Below, piece after piece: positions 47,162 to 56,745 of a stretch of 64,000 bases of DNA. The DNA is from Arthrobacter sp. TMP15. Its GTDB lineage: Bacteria > Actinomycetota > Actinomycetes > Actinomycetales > Micrococcaceae. Location of the stretch: contig NZ_CP154262.1 of NCBI RefSeq assembly GCF_039529835.1, positions 2,790,001 through 2,854,000 of the forward strand, given 5' to 3'. Positions within the stretch are counted from its first letter, which is position 1. Every line of letters begins with the position of its first letter. The notes beneath the pieces were generated by a model, which saw only the letters and a program-made list of their open reading frames with translations, was not told the origin of the DNA and searched no databases. The position numbers and the translations under genes are program-made.

Positions 47162-47853
47162 TTCAGGACCTCGGCAATCTCGGAAGCGTCAATGCGACGG
47201 CCCGTATAGAAGGGAATTTCATCACGCACATGCAGGCGGGCATCGGTGCCACGCAGGGTGCGCATCATGTCAACAAGATCGGTTAGCTCATCGGCTTCCA
47301 GGCCGAGCAGCCATTCCCAGTCACCCAAGGCGAAGGCCGACACCGTGTTTGCCAAAACCTGCGGGTAATCGCGCCCCAGCATGCCGTGGTCTCGCAACAT
47401 GCGGCTGCGGTCCTCGGAGGGCAAGATGTACCAGTCGTAAGAGCGCACAAACGGGTAAACGCAGACCCAGTTCTTTGGTTCTTTGGCGCTCATGTAGGAC
47501 GGGGCGTGGCTCTTGGCGAACTCGGCCTCGCGGTGAACGCCCATGGCTGACCAGGCAATTTCCGTGCTGGCGAACAAACCCAACCGCCGGATGCTGCGCA
47601 CAGCTCGCTGCAAGCCCTGCGCATCAGCACCGACAAGCCAAACCATCACGTCCGCGTCGTTGCGCATAGCGGATACATCGTAGCTGCCGCGCAAGGTGAT
47701 GCTCTCGGCGGCCAGGGATGCTTCAAGTGCCTCAAATTCGGCAACCTCAGCGGCCCCTCCAGCGAAGGATCCCGTGCGCTTGAAAACGGTCCAGAGGGTG
47801 AACGGAGTCTCGGCGGGAGTTTTGGTGACAGATTCTACGTTTGTGTGGCTCAT
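47158..47853 (-). CDS. hemQ: coproheme decarboxylase HemQ (ChdC)
   Basis: A chlorite-dismutase-fold protein of 231 residues from the ATG at 47853. PFTLWTVFKRTGSF opens the domain; YDWYILPSEDRSRMLRDHG contains the probable active Tyr and the proximal haem His; FALGDWEWLLGLEADEL is typical of actinobacterial HemQ. It decarboxylates coproheme to haem b using peroxide, the last step of the coproporphyrin route. The frame is open to 48006, but that form would overlap hemY by 80 nt and adds unrelated residues; an ATG at 47865 is the other option. Confidence 0.92.
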   Translation of the reverse strand: MSHTNVESVTKTPAETPFTLWTVFKRTGSFAGGAAEVAEFEALEASLAAESITLRGSYDVSAMRNDADVMVWLVGADAQGLQRAVRSIRRLGLFASTEIAWSAMGVHREAEFAKSHAPSYMSAKEPKNWVCVYPFVRSYDWYILPSEDRSRMLRDHGMLGRDYPQVLANTVSAFALGDWEWLLGLEADELTDLVDMMRTLRGTDARLHVRDEIPFYTGRRIDASEIAEVLK

Positions 47854-47926
47854 GGTTTCTAGCATGCCCCTATTCGGTCTCAAAGTTAAAATTACCTTCT
47901 CTACATTGCGTAGAAAGTGAGGAACG

Positions 47927-49504
47927 TTACATTCTGCTTGAGCTGTCAATGACAGCCCGAATTTGCCGCCGCGTGCCGCTGACCACGGCCGCCAGCCCGT
48001 TGCCACTCAACCATCCGCCGGTCAGTGCCAGGCCGGGGACCTCATTGGCCAGCATATGGATCTGGGCCATCTTTGCCTGATGCCCGACGGCGGCAAACGG
48101 CAAGGCGCCCTGCCACCGGATAATATCCGCACCCAGAACATCCGACTCGGTCACCGGCACACCCAGAAGGGCGGAGGCGTCCGCCAACGCTGTGGGGATC
48201 AAGTCTTCCTCCCTGAGAGTCTTGGGTGTCAGACGCACGGCATCCGAGGCCTTGACTCCGGCCCGGCCGTAAGAAAGCCGAATGACGTGGGTTCCCGGGC
48301 CGGTGGAATTGCCCAGCCACTCCCATTTCGCTGTTGCATGAGTCAACGCCTTGGCTTTGATCCCTGCAACACCGGGGGCTACAAGCACGCCCGTGCCTCG
48401 GGGAGCAGAATCAAGTTCTGGCACATCAACTACCAGCGTGACAAGGCGAATATCGGGCCCAGGGGCTGGCGCCAGGGGCAGCAGGTGCGGTAACTCCGCA
48501 CTCAAAAGCTGCACAGCCGTGGGCCCATCCGTAGAGACCACCAGCAGCTCCGCCGCCTCAAAACCTTGCTCGGTGCCATGCTCCCACTCCACGATCCAGC
48601 GGGAGTCTCCACCGCCGTCGTACGTTGAGTCCGAGGCTTTCGCGGCAGCCGTAGCGAGCGCAGAAGTTTCCCCGCCCGTGGCTTCGGAGGGGCCTGTGTC
48701 ACCACGGTATATGGCCCTGATCCGGTGACCTGCATGCATGGCTACGCCCGCCTCACGCAGCTGCGCCACCAGCGCGGTAACCAGAGTGTGCATGCCGCCG
48801 TCGAGCCCGCCAACAGCGGAACCGGGCTTGCTGCCACCTGCCCGCTGCGCAGCCACGGCTGCGGCCAAAGAACCGTGTTCCCGGATGCCGGCCCGCAGGC
48901 CCGGCGCCACCATGTCCACATCCAACAGTTCAGGATCGGCCGAGTGCACCCCTGCCACCACGGGGGCCACCAACCGCTCAAGCACCCGCTTGCCCATGCG
49001 CGCCCGGACAAGCTCGGCAATGCTTGACACGGCCTCGGTGGTGCCAATGTTCACAGGCATTTTGGCGTCCAACGCCGCCCGAAGTACCCCAGAGGCACCC
49101 AGCGCCGTGCGGACTTCGGGCGCGCTGAGGTCAGAAGGGATGCCCAGCACTCCGGTTCGCGGAAGCGGCACGGGACCATCCGGGAGCCACACCCACGCCC
49201 CAGCCGGGTTCGGCGTGACTATTTTATCGGCCAACCCAAGCTCTGCAGCCAGCTCAGCCACTGCCGTGTTCCGGGTCGCGAATGAGTCCGCACCCGCATC
49301 CAACACCACCCCGGCCACCTCATGTTGGGCCACGCACCCACCCCAGGTGGCAGCGGCGTCGTAAATACTCACTTGAAAACCGGCACCCTGCAGATCCTTC
49401 GCGGCAAGCAAACCTGAGATGCCGCCGCCCACAACTACTGCTTGATTCGGCGCCGGGTGGCTCTGCGGCTTATGGGCTTTGGCAGCAATTTTGCGGTTTT
49501 CCAT
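47927..49504 (-). CDS. hemY: coproporphyrinogen III oxidase, HemY type (CgoX)
   Basis: This 525-residue flavoprotein starts with a Rossmann motif VVVGGGISGLLAAKDL and has SFATRNTAVAELAAELG, RLVAPVVAGVHSADPELLD and a C-terminal LTGGWLSGNGLAAVV, all typical of the protoporphyrinogen oxidase family. In actinobacteria this enzyme oxidises coproporphyrinogen III with oxygen. There are Ala/Gly-rich insertions near the middle (SEATGGETSALATAAAKASD), giving it more than the usual ~470 residues. It lies 45 bp after hemE. Confidence 0.93.
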   Translation of the reverse strand: MENRKIAAKAHKPQSHPAPNQAVVVGGGISGLLAAKDLQGAGFQVSIYDAAATWGGCVAQHEVAGVVLDAGADSFATRNTAVAELAAELGLADKIVTPNPAGAWVWLPDGPVPLPRTGVLGIPSDLSAPEVRTALGASGVLRAALDAKMPVNIGTTEAVSSIAELVRARMGKRVLERLVAPVVAGVHSADPELLDVDMVAPGLRAGIREHGSLAAAVAAQRAGGSKPGSAVGGLDGGMHTLVTALVAQLREAGVAMHAGHRIRAIYRGDTGPSEATGGETSALATAAAKASDSTYDGGGDSRWIVEWEHGTEQGFEAAELLVVSTDGPTAVQLLSAELPHLLPLAPAPGPDIRLVTLVVDVPELDSAPRGTGVLVAPGVAGIKAKALTHATAKWEWLGNSTGPGTHVIRLSYGRAGVKASDAVRLTPKTLREEDLIPTALADASALLGVPVTESDVLGADIIRWQGALPFAAVGHQAKMAQIHMLANEVPGLALTGGWLSGNGLAAVVSGTRRQIRAVIDSSSRM

Positions 49505-49549
49505 GGTGTCCCTTACAGCTGGTTCGGGTATGGCGGGTACAGGTTGGTG

Positions 49550-50605
49550 CTAGATGGAGTGAACAAGCTCCACCAGGCGGGTCAGCACCGTCGGGTCTGT
49601 GTCCGGCGGCACTCCATGACCTAAGTTCAGCACATGTGAGGGCGCTGTGGAGCCCGCAGCAATAACTTCACGAACGTGCGCCTCAAGCACCTCCCACGGC
49701 GCGCTGAGCAGCGCCGGATCGATATTGCCCTGTAGGGGAACGTTGCCACCCAGACGACGGTTGGCCTCATCAAGGGGCAGGCGGTAGTCCACGCCCATAA
49801 CGTCCACACCAACATTGTGCATAGCGCCCAAGAGTTCGCCGGTCCCTGTACCGAAGTGGATCAGGGGAACACCCAGGTCACGGACATGATCCAAGGCCCT
49901 AGCCGACGCCGGGGCAACATGTTCGGTGTAGTCGGCAAGCCCCAGCGACCCGGCCCAGGAATCGAAAAGCTGGCCAGCGCTAGCACCGGCTTCGATCTGC
50001 GCGCGCAAGAACTTCCCGGACGCGTCAGCTGCCCAGTTCATCAGTTCAGCCCATAGTTCGGGGCGGGCATGCATCATGGTCCGCGGCCCAAGGTGGTCGC
50101 GGGAGGGGCGGCCTTCAACCATGTAGGCGGCCACCGTGAACGGGGCTCCGGCAAAGCCAATCAGTGGGGTACTACCCAGCTCCGCCACTGTTAGGGCCAC
50201 TGCCTCGCGGATGGGATCCAACGAGGAATCGCTCATCTCAGGCAGGTTCGCAATGTCTTCTGCGGTGCGGATGGGTTTGTCCAAAACCGGGCCCACGCCG
50301 GGAACAATGTCCACGCCGACGCCAGCAAGCTTAAGCGGAATGACAATGTCGGAAAAGAAAATGGCGGCGTCAACATCGTGGCGGCGTACGGGCTGGAGCG
50401 TAATTTCGGCTGCCATGGCCGGCTTCAGGCAGGATTCCAGCATGGTGGTGCCTACGCGCAGTTCACGGTATTCAGGCAGCGATCGTCCGGCTTGGCGCAT
50501 GAACCAGATAGGGCGGCGGCTAGGTATGCCACCCCGGTAGGCCGTGATCAGGGGGGAATTGGCGGTGCGGCCATCCATCATGGGGTGGCTTGGGCTCAGT
50601 GTCAT
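49550..50605 (-). CDS. hemE: uroporphyrinogen decarboxylase
   Basis: The 351-residue form from the ATG at 50605 opens PLITAYRGGIPSRRPIWFMR with RQAGRSLPEYR, and has FFSDIVIPL and FAGAPFTVAAYMVEG. All are signature HemE segments. It removes four acetate carboxyls from uroporphyrinogen III to give coproporphyrinogen III. The frame is open to 50713, but upstream residues do not resemble the family. It is the first gene of the minus-strand haem unit and divergent from hemA across 162 bp. Confidence 0.94.
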   Translation of the reverse strand: MTLSPSHPMMDGRTANSPLITAYRGGIPSRRPIWFMRQAGRSLPEYRELRVGTTMLESCLKPAMAAEITLQPVRRHDVDAAIFFSDIVIPLKLAGVGVDIVPGVGPVLDKPIRTAEDIANLPEMSDSSLDPIREAVALTVAELGSTPLIGFAGAPFTVAAYMVEGRPSRDHLGPRTMMHARPELWAELMNWAADASGKFLRAQIEAGASAGQLFDSWAGSLGLADYTEHVAPASARALDHVRDLGVPLIHFGTGTGELLGAMHNVGVDVMGVDYRLPLDEANRRLGGNVPLQGNIDPALLSAPWEVLEAHVREVIAAGSTAPSHVLNLGHGVPPDTDPTVLTRLVELVHSI

Positions 50606-50767
50606 GGCACCACCATACAGAGCGAATCTGGGGCTATCTTGTGCACAAACTGTCACCGTGGCACTCATTCGAAAGTTCACCATGTCAGCGGAATCACAGT
50701 TTCTTAGTGACATATTAGGGTTGCCTGTCCATAAACCATCAGGTTAAGGGTCTACCATATTGAAATT

Positions 50768-52129
50768 GTGGTTCTCTTTTCTCTTGTTGCCTCGCACACC
50801 GCCATTGACTTGGAAACCGTTGCCCGTCTAAGCGTCGGCGCCGCGGCAGTCAGTGCTGAAATTGTGGAAAAAAACAACCCAGTCGCCGGCATGGTGACAT
50901 TAGCCACGTGCAACCGCTACGAGCTCTATGTCCACGCCCGCAGCGCTGAGGAAGTCGAGTCTGCTCGCAGTTCACTCATTGAATCCGTTAGCCGGCACTC
51001 GGGTTTGGCGGAGGCCCAAGTATCCCTGGCCCTTTCCACACTGCACTCCGACGCAGTCCCCCGGCATCTTTTTGCCGTGAGCACTGGGCTGGAGTCAGCG
51101 GTTGTAGGAGAACGCGAGATTGCCGGCCAGGTTAGGCGGGCCCTGAGCATGGCGCAGGATCTGGGCGTCACCACGGCCCCGCTGGTCAGACTTTTTCAAG
51201 CCGCAGCCAAGACCGCCAAGGATGTAGGTGCCCAAACGGCACTCGGGCGCAGGGGCATGTCGATTGTCTCCGTTGCCTTGGATCTTGCCGCTGAACTCCA
51301 AGACTTAACTCCGAAACTTCCTGCGGCTAGCATCATTGTGGCCGACGTGCTTTCTGAGGCCGGTTCCCTGACAGGGAAATCAGCCGTGCTGTTCGGCACC
51401 GGCGCCTATGCGGGTGCCGCGATGGCGCAGCTGAGGCAGCGCGGATGTTCAGATATTTCCGTTTACTCAGCTTCTGGCCGCGCTGAGACGTTCGTGGCTT
51501 CACGCGGCGGCACTGCTCTGGATAATGACTCCTTAGGCGAGGCCGTTGCACAGGCTTCGCTCCTGGTTGGCTGCAGCGGATCAGATCACCAGCTCTCGCG
51601 AGCTGATCTGGCGGCCATGCGCCGTGACAGCTCCCACCAACTCACAGCCATCGATCTTGCGCTGACACACGACTTTGCCCCTGACATTGCAGACCTTTCC
51701 GGCGTTGACTTGCTGACACTTGAAACTGTGCGCCAAGCAGCTCCCGCCGAACAAGCGGCAACATTGGCGGACGCCTCCGCCATGGTTGCCGATGCCACCT
51801 TGAACTTTGAGCAGTCTCAAAACGCCCGTTCACTGGACCACGCCATCGTGGCACTGCGCCGTCACACCATGTCAGTTCTTGACGATGAACTTGCCAAAGT
51901 TCGCAAACAGCACGGTTGTTCGGCCGCAACCCAAGAGGTTGAATTTGCTATGCGCCGGATGGTCAAGCAGCTCCTGCATGTGCCAACTGTTCGCGCCAAG
52001 GAACTGGCAGCCACCGGAGACTCCGAGAGCTACCTAGCGGCTCTGGATGCCCTGTATGGATTGAAGATCTCTCCTGAGGTCATTGGCCTAGCCGTGACCG
52101 ATCGAATCGGCGACGAAGCCGCAGGCTAA
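50768..52129 (+). CDS. hemA: glutamyl-tRNA reductase
   Basis: The 453-residue enzyme carries the catalytic Cys48 in [25 protein letters not shown], and an NADPH fold ([17 protein letters not shown]). It reduces charged glutamyl-tRNA to glutamate-1-semialdehyde, committing glutamate to haem. The start is a GTG at 50768 with no clear ribosome site, so a leaderless or short-leader mRNA is possible. It is the only haem gene here on the plus strand. Confidence 0.95.
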   Translation: MVLFSLVASHTAIDLETVARLSVGAAAVSAEIVEKNNPVAGMVTLATCNRYELYVHARSAEEVESARSSLIESVSRHSGLAEAQVSLALSTLHSDAVPRHLFAVSTGLESAVVGEREIAGQVRRALSMAQDLGVTTAPLVRLFQAAAKTAKDVGAQTALGRRGMSIVSVALDLAAELQDLTPKLPAASIIVADVLSEAGSLTGKSAVLFGTGAYAGAAMAQLRQRGCSDISVYSASGRAETFVASRGGTALDNDSLGEAVAQASLLVGCSGSDHQLSRADLAAMRRDSSHQLTAIDLALTHDFAPDIADLSGVDLLTLETVRQAAPAEQAATLADASAMVADATLNFEQSQNARSLDHAIVALRRHTMSVLDDELAKVRKQHGCSAATQEVEFAMRRMVKQLLHVPTVRAKELAATGDSESYLAALDALYGLKISPEVIGLAVTDRIGDEAAG

Positions 52130-52144
52130 CCTCTCCCACCCGTT

Positions 52145-52318
52145 GAGGTTGGAGATAACCACACCCCCACCCCGCCGAGGTTGGAGATCACGACGTCTGA
52201 TTTTCATACACCCTCCCACTGCTGACCAGCAGTTCGCGCCAAGGTGTCATTATCTCCAATGCCAACGAGGCGAACACCAACATTGAAGCCGCGCCGAGGT
52301 GTCATTATCTCCAATGTC
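52145..52318. repeat. four-copy array of the dispersed 21-nt repeat between hemA and moeZ
   Basis: Two copies on the plus strand (52145-52165, diverged at its end; 52177-52197, GAGGTTGGAGATCACGACG) are followed by two inverted copies (52243-52263 and 52298-52318, both with GTCATTATCTCCAAT). The last two are exact over GGTGTCATTATCTCCAATG. The array occupies most of the 197-bp gap between convergent genes, where no gene or normal terminator is seen. Confidence 0.85.
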
Positions 52319-52326
52319 AACGTCGG

Positions 52327-53511
52327 CTACTTTGCCCAGGCGTCAATCCCACCGTCCACATGGACGACGTCGGCATAACCTGCCGCTTGTAGGCTCGCTA
52401 ACGCTTGGGCTGAGCGAGTGCCGGCCTTGCAATGCAGAATGAGCGGTACCCCGTGCGGAACCTGATCCAGCGCAGAGCCATCCCTAATACCCGCCAGTGG
52501 AATCAGCACCGATCCCGGGATGCGAGCTATCTGAAATTCCACCGGTTCGCGAACGTCAATGAGCACAAAGTCATCCTCACCTTGGTCCCGGCGAGATAAC
52601 CGCTCGGTAAGATCATCGGCGGAGATCAGTTCGTTGCCGTTCTTCATGGCAGGAACCAGCCCGCAGAAAATCTCATAGTCAACAAGTTCCGTGATGGGCT
52701 CAGCTGCCGGATCCTTGGCGATCCGGATTTCCCGCCACCGTGATGTCAATGCATCAAAAATGAGCAGGCGGCCAAGCAAAGTCTGGCCTATCCCTGTGAT
52801 GAGTTTCACCGCCTCGGTGACCATCATGGCGCCGATCGAGGCGCACAACATGCCAAAAACACCACCCTCGGCACAGGATGGCACAGTACCTGGAGCTGGC
52901 GGCTCGGGGTACAGATCCCGGTAGTTGGGTCCGAATTTGTCCCAAAAAACACTAACTTGACCGTCGAAGCGCAGAATCGATCCCCACACATAGGGTTTGC
53001 CCAACAGTGCGGCGGCGTCGTTGACAAGGTATCGGGTGGCGAAGTTATCTGCACCGTCAAGGATCAGATCGTAATCAGCAAAAATCTCCAGCGCGTTAGT
53101 GGAATCGAGCCGCACGGGATGCAGAATCACGTTGACGCCAGGGTTCAGGTTCAGAATAGATTCTCTGGCGGAATCTATTTTGGTGCGGCCAATGTCGCTG
53201 ACACCATGGATCACTTGGCGTTGCAGGTTGCTCAGTTCAACGCTGTCATCGTCAATGATGCCTAAAGTGCCTACACCGGCGGCCGCCAAGTAAAGCAGTG
53301 CCGGTGATCCCAAGCCACCCGCCCCAATGACCAAGACGCGCGCATTGCGCAAGCGCTGCTGACCTTCCAAACCAATCTCCGGAATTAAAGCGTGACGTGA
53401 ATACCGTTCCAACTCCTCCGGCCCCAAGGGCGGCCCCGGTTCAACCAACGGCGGAAGTGCCACCTCAGAGTGCGGCTTGGTGGCGGTCAAAGGCTGAATC
53501 AAGGAAACCAT
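52327..53511 (-). CDS. moeZ: MoeZ-like adenylyltransferase/sulphurtransferase
   Basis: The 394-residue form from the ATG at 53511 has an E1-like domain (YSRHALIPEIGLEGQQRL, VLVIGAGGLGSPALLYLA, IIDDDSVELSNLQRQ, LILDGADNFATRYL) and a C-terminal rhodanese domain with active Cys in LILHCKAGTRSAQ. MoeZ adenylates the C-terminal Gly of sulphur-carrier proteins such as MoaD, CysO or ThiS and loads sulphur from the rhodanese Cys. thiS lies 3 kb away. The frame is open to 53664 but that would run into the divergent TetR gene. Confidence 0.88.
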   Translation of the reverse strand: MVSLIQPLTATKPHSEVALPPLVEPGPPLGPEELERYSRHALIPEIGLEGQQRLRNARVLVIGAGGLGSPALLYLAAAGVGTLGIIDDDSVELSNLQRQVIHGVSDIGRTKIDSARESILNLNPGVNVILHPVRLDSTNALEIFADYDLILDGADNFATRYLVNDAAALLGKPYVWGSILRFDGQVSVFWDKFGPNYRDLYPEPPAPGTVPSCAEGGVFGMLCASIGAMMVTEAVKLITGIGQTLLGRLLIFDALTSRWREIRIAKDPAAEPITELVDYEIFCGLVPAMKNGNELISADDLTERLSRRDQGEDDFVLIDVREPVEFQIARIPGSVLIPLAGIRDGSALDQVPHGVPLILHCKAGTRSAQALASLQAAGYADVVHVDGGIDAWAK

Positions 53512-53620
53512 ACTCAATAATCTAGTCCCACCTGCACGGCTTGGAGCATTACCGATGGGTAGAATGACATAAACCAACCATGTGCCTTCTATTGGGTCAA
53601 CGGAGAGAAAGGCTGTCGCA

Positions 53621-54259
53621 ATGAGTTTAGATTCCTCAGCCAAGGGACGCCCCGCCGCACGCACACAACCGACCCGCCTCCCACGCGATGAACGCCGGGC
53701 GCAACTGCTCGCCTCCGCACTGGAAGTTTTTGTAAACCACGGATATCACGGTGCCGCGATGGATGAGATCGCAGAAACCGCGAAGGTTAGCAAACCTGTG
53801 CTTTACCAGCACTTCCCCAGCAAGCGTGAACTGTACTTGGCGCTTTTGGACAGTCATTTGGAAGCGTTAACCACAATGCTTGTGGCGGCTCTTAATTCCA
53901 CTAGCGACAACAATTTGCGTGTTCAAGCCACCATGAAGGCTTACTTTCATTTCATGGCCAATGATGACCAGGCCCACAGACTCGTGTTTGAATCAGATTT
54001 GGTAAACGACGCCGAAGTTGCGGCACGCTTGGAAACGTTCAATGCGAACTACGCAGACGCCATCGGCAAAGTCATTGCGGAGGACACCAAGCTTCCTCCC
54101 GTAGAGGCAACTCTTCTAGGCAGGGCGTTAGCCGGGATGGCACAGGTCAGCGCCCGCTACTGGCTTGAAGAAAAAGGCGATCTTGACATCGAGGTCGCCA
54201 GCGATCTTGTCTATCGTTTAGCTTGGCGCGGAATTAGCCGCTTCCCCAAGGAATCCTGA
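53621..54259 (+). CDS. TetR family transcriptional regulator
   Basis: The 212 residues begin with a short basic tail, then a classic helix-turn-helix: RRAQLLASALEVFVNHGYHG, MDEIAETAKVSKPVLYQHF. The C-terminal domain is helical and family-specific features are not recognised. The ATG at 53621 has AAAGG eight bases upstream; the frame is open back to 53582. It is divergent from moeZ with 109 bp between starts, and the DUF3107 gene follows 62 bp downstream. Targets are unknown. Confidence 0.85.
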   Translation: MSLDSSAKGRPAARTQPTRLPRDERRAQLLASALEVFVNHGYHGAAMDEIAETAKVSKPVLYQHFPSKRELYLALLDSHLEALTTMLVAALNSTSDNNLRVQATMKAYFHFMANDDQAHRLVFESDLVNDAEVAARLETFNANYADAIGKVIAEDTKLPPVEATLLGRALAGMAQVSARYWLEEKGDLDIEVASDLVYRLAWRGISRFPKES

Positions 54260-54321
54260 CCACCTAGCCCTAGAGTGGTTTGTACATACATTTATTGGCA
54301 GTCTGCACCGAGGAGACATCT

Positions 54322-54546
54322 GTGGAAATCAAGATCGGCATCCAAAACATTGGCCGAGAAATCGTCCTTGAATCCGAGCAAACCGCCGACGACGTCGCCG
54401 CCTTGGTTTCTGCGGCGCTGGCCGAAGGTTCTGAGCTGCGTCTCAAGGATGAAAAGGGACGGATCGTCATTGTTCCGGGGAGTGCATTGGGATACGTTGA
54501 ACTCGGTGGCGAAAAAGCCCGCGGTGTTGGCTTTGGCGCTCTCTAA
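54322..54546 (+). CDS. DUF3107 small conserved actinobacterial protein
   Basis: This 74-residue protein matches the DUF3107 pattern: VEIKIGIQNIGREIVLES, then ADDVAALVSAAL, and a C-terminal GSALGYVELGGEKARGVGFG. The start is a GTG with AGGAGA five bases upstream. No signal or membrane segment is present and its function is unknown. It follows the TetR gene and precedes a small membrane-protein gene; the three may be co-transcribed up to the terminator at 54914. Confidence 0.85.
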   Translation: MEIKIGIQNIGREIVLESEQTADDVAALVSAALAEGSELRLKDEKGRIVIVPGSALGYVELGGEKARGVGFGAL

Positions 54547-54591
54547 CACCCCAAAGTTACTGCTTTAGTAAAAAGATACGGATCAGATTCC

Positions 54592-54897
54592 ATGGTTGCA
54601 TTGGTCATTATTGCCCTGACTTCCGGCGCACTCGGTGCTATTGCTTGGGCGGTTGACAAGTACCGGCACACCTTCGGTGCCGTTTTGCCTGCAGGGGCAG
54701 CCGTGTCCGCTTCACTGCTGATGTGGGTTATCACCATGGCTGCTGGTCTTGGCAACGACACGGCCACGGCATGGATCCCCTGGATCCTTTCGATGGTGGT
54801 TGGCGGCGGCGTTGCTTGGGCTGTAGCGGGCTTTGTGGGCCGTACCCGGCATAATCGCCAGGTGGAAAAGACCAACACAATTTTATCGATGCACTGA
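54592..54897 (+). CDS. small membrane protein of unknown function
   Basis: The 101-residue product has three hydrophobic segments (VALVIIALTSGALGAIAWAV, GAVLPAGAAVSASLLMWVIT and WILSMVVGGGVAWAVAGFV) and a basic C-terminal tail (GRTRHNRQVEKTN). I do not recognise the family. It lies 45 bp after the DUF3107 gene and 16 bp before a strong terminator, so it ends this plus-strand unit. Confidence 0.7.
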   Translation: MVALVIIALTSGALGAIAWAVDKYRHTFGAVLPAGAAVSASLLMWVITMAAGLGNDTATAWIPWILSMVVGGGVAWAVAGFVGRTRHNRQVEKTNTILSMH

Positions 54898-54913
54898 CTC
54901 TAGTGTTTAGGAC

Positions 54914-54955
54914 AAATATGCGCAGGACTCACTTTGAGTCTTGCGCATATTTTTT
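54914..54955. terminator. bidirectional rho-independent terminator
   Basis: AAATATGCGCAGGACTCA (54914-54931) pairs over 18 positions (one G:T) with 54935-54952 around CTT, and T-runs follow. On the minus strand the A-rich left side becomes U-rich. It separates the convergent membrane-protein and PCD-VOC genes, so it can serve both. Confidence 0.9.
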
Positions 54956-54968
54956 GCGCCAACGGTGG

Positions 54969-55625
54969 CTACAAATCACGGCCTTCCTCGGTACAAATGC
55001 ACAGCCGGTTCCCTTGGACATCGGTGGCGATCACAAACGCCGGAGCGTTTGAGCGGTCCAAGGTGGCACCAACCTTCTCCAGGGCAGTCAGTACTTGCGC
55101 CGCCTCACTGGCTGGGACTTGGATATCAAAGTGAAAACGGTTCGCGTTGGGGCTCTGAGTTTGCTGAAACCACAGCGTGGGCAGCCGCCCCGAAGGATCC
55201 CTCAAATCATCGTTCCCGCCGGCATCAAAACCAAGGGCGGCAGACCACAGTGCAGCAACTGCCGATGGATCCTCTGTGTCCATGGCAATTTCAACACTGC
55301 GCAGACGTTCGGGCTGCGCTACGGCTCCGCAAGTTTGTGCGGCTGCGGAAATCCTGGCAGCTAGGGCCACATCGCGCGCGGTGACCTTGGAGCCGGCGTC
55401 GTGCGAGGTGAGAACCACAAACAATGTGTCATAGCGCCAGTCCACGTCCGGGTGGTGACTCGCGGCTTGGGCCTCCTGGCCAATGATCGCAAAAAGTTCC
55501 AAAGCAATGGCCGACGTCGGAGACTTCAGTACCGTTGCCAGCCCACCTAGGCGATACCGCCACTGCGGAAGCTCCCTCAGTTCAGCATCGATTTGAGCAC
55601 GGGTCAGTGAATCGTTCGCGGCCAT
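54969..55625 (-). CDS. fused pterin-4a-carbinolamine dehydratase-like / VOC domain protein
   Basis: The 218 residues combine two domains. Residues ~1-100 resemble pterin-4a-carbinolamine dehydratase (ASHHPDVDWRYDTLFVVLTS, then HDAGSKVTARDVALAARI), keeping the HHP motif. Residues ~105-218 are a glyoxalase-like VOC domain (SVEIAMDTEDPSAVAALWSA, ANRFHFDIQVP, FVIATDVQGNRLCI). The fusion suggests a metal-site reaction on a pterin or similar ring, but no substrate is evident. It lies 23 bp downstream of thiG on the same strand, so it may share the TPP-controlled transcript. Confidence 0.78.
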   Translation of the reverse strand: MAANDSLTRAQIDAELRELPQWRYRLGGLATVLKSPTSAIALELFAIIGQEAQAASHHPDVDWRYDTLFVVLTSHDAGSKVTARDVALAARISAAAQTCGAVAQPERLRSVEIAMDTEDPSAVAALWSAALGFDAGGNDDLRDPSGRLPTLWFQQTQSPNANRFHFDIQVPASEAAQVLTALEKVGATLDRSNAPAFVIATDVQGNRLCICTEEGRDL

Positions 55626-55648
55626 GGGGGCCTCCCTTGCAGAGGTGG

Positions 55649-56455
<807 letters not shown>

Positions 56456-56505
56456 TCACTTTCAAAAATGGGGTTGATTGACATGATATTTATTCCAACC
56501 TGTGG

Positions 56506-56745
56506 TTAGCCGCCCTGCACAGCTGCAACAATTTCAAACTCGTCGTTGACTTCAACTGCTGTGGCAGCCCACTGACTGCGTGGCACAATTCCGGCGTTCC
56601 GGGCTACAGCAACACCCAGCCGTCCGCCGTCGGCCGCTTGCCCAGAGGGCAGCAATACTTTCCCTGTTATAACTGACACAAGATCCGCCACAGTGGTTCC
56701 AACCGTGTAAGGCTGCGCAGTGCCGTTGATATTAATGGTGGTCAT
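56506..56745 (-). CDS. thiS: sulphur-carrier protein ThiS
   Basis: The 79-residue ubiquitin-like protein ends in the required Gly-Gly (AAVQGG) after VNDEFEIV, and has VARNAGIVPRSQW in the middle. The C-terminal Gly is adenylated and thiocarboxylated by an E1/rhodanese enzyme, possibly the MoeZ-like protein at 52327. The start overlaps the thiO stop by ATGA. It is slightly longer than usual ThiS (~65), with an Ala/Gly-rich part near the middle. Confidence 0.92.
   Translation of the reverse strand: MTTININGTAQPYTVGTTVADLVSVITGKVLLPSGQAADGGRLGVAVARNAGIVPRSQWAATAVEVNDEFEIVAAVQGG

Noticed and set aside
54292-54549. Minus-strand frame opposite the DUF3107 gene
   Set aside because: DUF3107 on the plus strand has a strong ribosome site and family motifs; the opposite frame is a shadow.
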